From Methylosinus trichosporium OB3b (GTDB taxonomy: Bacteria; Pseudomonadota; Alphaproteobacteria; Rhizobiales; Beijerinckiaceae), in NCBI RefSeq assembly GCF_002752655.1, contig NZ_CP023737.1:372001-436000 (forward strand): 64,000 nt of DNA. Reading direction: 5' to 3'. Shown one piece after another: positions 61,658 to 64,000 of this stretch. Each line of letters begins with the position of its first letter. Position 1 is the first letter of the stretch. The notes under the pieces are model-generated. The model was not told the origin of the DNA, did not search any database, and saw only the letters and a list, made by a program, of their open reading frames with translations. Position numbers and translations under genes: made by a program.

Positions 61658-64000
61658 ATGGCGCCCCGTTACGCCGAGCTCGCGACCGCCACCAATTTCT
61701 CCTTCCTGCGCGGCGCGTCGCATCCGGAGGAGATGGTGGCGCGCGCCCTCGAGCTACGTCATTGCGGCGTCGGCATAGCGGACCGCAATTCGCTCGCCGG
61801 CGTCGTGCGCGCTTTCTCCTTCCTGCGCGAGCATGCGGAGGCGGCGCCCGGCTTTCGGCTCGCCGTCGGCGCGCGCCTCGTCTTCGCCGATGAGACGCCG
61901 GACATTCTCTGCTATCCGCAGGACCGCGCCGCTTACGGCCGTCTCTGCCGGCTGCTGACGCGCGGCAATATGCGCGCCGAGAAAGGCGAATGCCGTCTCT
62001 TGCTCGACGATCTCCTCGCCTTCGGCGCGGGCCAGCAGATCATCGTGATGGAGAATGGCGCGCTTCCGCCCGCCGTGGCGCGAGCCTTTCGCGGGCGTCT
62101 GTGGCTCGCGGCCACGGCGCTCTATGGCCCCGACATGCGCGCCGCGCTGCTGCGCCGCATCGCGCTCGCGCAGGAGACGAAGCTGCCGCTCATCGCGGTC
62201 AATGATCCGCTGATGCATGATCCCGCGCGGCGCCCGCTCGCCGATGTTCTCGCCTGCGTGCGCGAGAAGACGACGCTGGACGAAGCCGGCTTTCTGCTTT
62301 CCGCCAACGCCGAGCGCTGTCTGAAGAGCGGCGAGGAGATGGCGCGCCTGTTCGCCGCGGCGCCCGAGGCGGTGGCGGAGACGGCGCGCTTTCTGGACGG
62401 CCTCTCCTTTCGCCTCACGGATCTCGCCTATCATTATCCGAGCGAGCTGCGCGAAGGTTTTTCCAGCGAGCAGGAGGCGCTCGCGCATTTTGCACGCGAA
62501 GGCGCGAAGACGCGCTATCCGGACGGCGTGCCGGAGACGGTCGAGGCGCTGCTGCGCCACGAGCTGAAGCTCGTTGCGCAATTGAACTACGCCGCCTATT
62601 TCCTCACTGTCCACGACATAGTGCGCTTTGCGCGCTCGCGCGGCATTCTCGCGCAGGGGCGCGGCTCGGCCGCCAATTCGGTCATCTGCTATTGCCTCGG
62701 CGTCACCGAGGTCGATCCGACGAAGCATGATCTTCTGTTCGAGCGCTTCGTCTCCGCAGCGCGCAACGAGCCGCCCGACATCGACGTCGATTTCGAGCAT
62801 GAGCGGCGCGAGGAGGTGATGCAATACATCTACGAGCGCTTCGGCCGCGAGCGCGCCGGCCTCACCGCCAGCGTCGTCACCTATCGCTCGCGCTCGGCCA
62901 TACGCGAGGTCGGCAAGGCCTTCGGCCTCTCGGCCGACGTGGTCTCCCGCCTCTCCGGCAATGTGTGGGGCGCGTCTCGCGGCGGCGTTTCCGATGAAGG
63001 CGTCGCGCATGCGGGGCTCGACATGCGCGACCCGCGGCTCGCCAAGGCGCTGGAGCTGACGCGCGAGCTCACCGGCTTTCCGCGCCATCTCTCGCAGCAT
63101 ACTGGCGGCTTCGTCATCACACGCGAGCGTCTCGACGAGGTGGTCCCGCTGGCGCCGGCGGCGATGGAGGGCCGCACCACGATCGAATGGGACAAGGACG
63201 ATCTCGACGCGCTCGGAATATTGAAGATCGACGTGCTGGCGCTCGGCATGCTGACTTGCATGCGCAAGGGCCTCTCTCTGCTCGCCGAACGCTATGGCGT
63301 CGTTCACCGCCTCTCGACGATTCCGGCAGAGGAAAAATGCGTCTACGACATGATCTCGCGCGCCGACACGATCGGCGTGTTCCAGATCGAGAGCCGAGCG
63401 CAAATGTCGATGCTGCCGCGGCTGCGTCCGGAAAAATTCTACGATCTCGTCATCGAGGTGGCGATCGTGCGCCCCGGCCCCATTCAGGGCGACATGGTGC
63501 ATCCTTACTTACGCCGCCGCACCGGCAAGGAGAAGGTCTCCTATCCGTCGAAAGAGCTGGAGCAGGCGCTCGGCAAGACGCTGGGCGTGCCCCTGTTCCA
63601 GGAGCAGGCGATGCGCATCGCCATCGTCGCCGGCGGCTTCACGCCCGAGGAGGCCGACCGGCTGCGCCGCGCCATGGCGACATTCAAGCGCGTCGGCACG
63701 ATCGGACTGTTCCGCGAAAAAATGCTGTCTGGCATGGTCGCGCGCGGTTACGCCCGCGACTTCGCCGAACGCTGCTGGAGCCAGATCGAGGGCTTCGGCT
63801 CCTATGGCTTTCCCGAGAGCCACGCCGCTTCTTTCGCCCTGCTCGTCTATGCCTCGGCCTGGCTCAAATGCCGCTATCCGGATGTGTTCTGCTGCGCGCT
63901 CTTGAACTCGCAGCCGATGGGCTTCTATGCGCCGGCGCAGATCGTGCGCGACGCGCAGGAACATGGCGTCGGCGTGCATGAGGTCGACGTCAATTTCTCC
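61658..64000 (+). CDS. dnaE2: error-prone DNA polymerase III alpha subunit (3' end outside window)
   Basis: Translesion C-family polymerase (DnaE2/ImuC) of the SOS mutagenesis system. 781 codons are visible. The PHP domain starts YAELATATNFSFLRGASHPE. The polymerase core has RGILAQGRGSAANSVICYCL, the catalytic Asp pair in NEPPDIDVDFEHERREEV, HTGGFVIT, and the ending IEGFGSYGFPESHAASFALL, characteristic of DnaE2. ATG 61658 was chosen by likeness; ATG 61622 is in frame and possible, and neither has a clear ribosome binding site. The usual imuA-imuB genes are not upstream. Confidence 0.93.
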   Translation, partial: MAPRYAELATATNFSFLRGASHPEEMVARALELRHCGVGIADRNSLAGVVRAFSFLREHAEAAPGFRLAVGARLVFADETPDILCYPQDRAAYGRLCRLLTRGNMRAEKGECRLLLDDLLAFGAGQQIIVMENGALPPAVARAFRGRLWLAATALYGPDMRAALLRRIALAQETKLPLIAVNDPLMHDPARRPLADVLACVREKTTLDEAGFLLSANAERCLKSGEEMARLFAAAPEAVAETARFLDGLSFRLTDLAYHYPSELREGFSSEQEALAHFAREGAKTRYPDGVPETVEALLRHELKLVAQLNYAAYFLTVHDIVRFARSRGILAQGRGSAANSVICYCLGVTEVDPTKHDLLFERFVSAARNEPPDIDVDFEHERREEVMQYIYERFGRERAGLTASVVTYRSRSAIREVGKAFGLSADVVSRLSGNVWGASRGGVSDEGVAHAGLDMRDPRLAKALELTRELTGFPRHLSQHTGGFVITRERLDEVVPLAPAAMEGRTTIEWDKDDLDALGILKIDVLALGMLTCMRKGLSLLAERYGVVHRLSTIPAEEKCVYDMISRADTIGVFQIESRAQMSMLPRLRPEKFYDLVIEVAIVRPGPIQGDMVHPYLRRRTGKEKVSYPSKELEQALGKTLGVPLFQEQAMRIAIVAGGFTPEEADRLRRAMATFKRVGTIGLFREKMLSGMVARGYARDFAERCWSQIEGFGSYGFPESHAASFALLVYASAWLKCRYPDVFCCALLNSQPMGFYAPAQIVRDAQEHGVGVHEVDVNFS

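Noticed and set aside
61754..63502. 582-aa minus-strand ORF opposite dnaE2
   Set aside because: It is an antisense shadow of a well conserved polymerase in GC-rich DNA; no family resemblance.

Overview
This window is GC-rich chromosomal DNA from an alphaproteobacterium, most likely of the order Hyphomicrobiales. The support is gene content and order: a split pdhA-pdhB-pdhC operon with a lipoyl domain on E1-beta, DUF2232-rplI-dnaB, ftsE-ftsX-ydcF-plsC, tesA divergent from an ABC exporter, and bioF-bioD-bioA. Abundant intergenic palindromes point the same way. A methylotroph or methanotroph such as Methylosinus or Methylocystis would fit, but no diagnostic methane or methanol gene lies here, so the genus is only a guess.

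Layout. 1-2.7 kb: 3' end of an RND efflux pump. 3-6 kb: bluB, a DUF2147 protein and a frameshifted IS110 transposase. 6-9.5 kb: a fused indolepyruvate:ferredoxin oxidoreductase. 9.9-13.5 kb: a DUF1007 plus NicO nickel/cobalt export pair and an acyl-CoA ligase. 13.5-14.8 kb: an intact IS4-family element with recognisable ends and target duplication. 15-18.3 kb: the bioFDA biotin operon. 18.4-20.3 kb: a Rieske ferredoxin, an aldo/keto reductase and a divergent TetR regulator. 20.4-23.3 kb: an accessory patch holding an unrecognised gene with a HEPN-like motif, split near its 3' end by an IS1380 element, beside tRNA-Ser. 23.4-26.2 kb: YnfA, two small envelope proteins and a FadL-type porin. 26.3-32.6 kb: Mrp/ApbC and a TonB-receptor/PepSY iron-uptake operon. 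32.8-36.5 kb: pyruvate dehydrogenase E1/E2. 36.7-41.4 kb: a methyltransferase and the ftsEX-ydcF-plsC cluster. 41.4-46.2 kb: thpR, tesA and a two-gene ABC exporter. 46.3-50.2 kb: a coiled-coil protein, DUF2232, rplI and dnaB. 50.3-53.9 kb: two GSTs, a methyltransferase, a Uma2 protein, an orphan antitoxin, an NTF2-like protein and an HxlR remnant. 54-58.5 kb: gyrA and two secreted or envelope proteins. 58.6-61.6 kb: tRNA-Cys and a large modular SGNH-hydrolase protein. 61.7-64 kb: 5' part of dnaE2.

Three families of palindromic repeats are scattered between genes. They act as likely terminators, serve as an IS target and in one case form part of a coding sequence. The observations most worth following are the HEPN-like gene reconstructed across the IS1380 insertion, the E2 subunit of pyruvate dehydrogenase with no lipoyl domain of its own, and the large modular SGNH-hydrolase protein that has no signal peptide. 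No CRISPR array, rRNA or complete defence system was seen.
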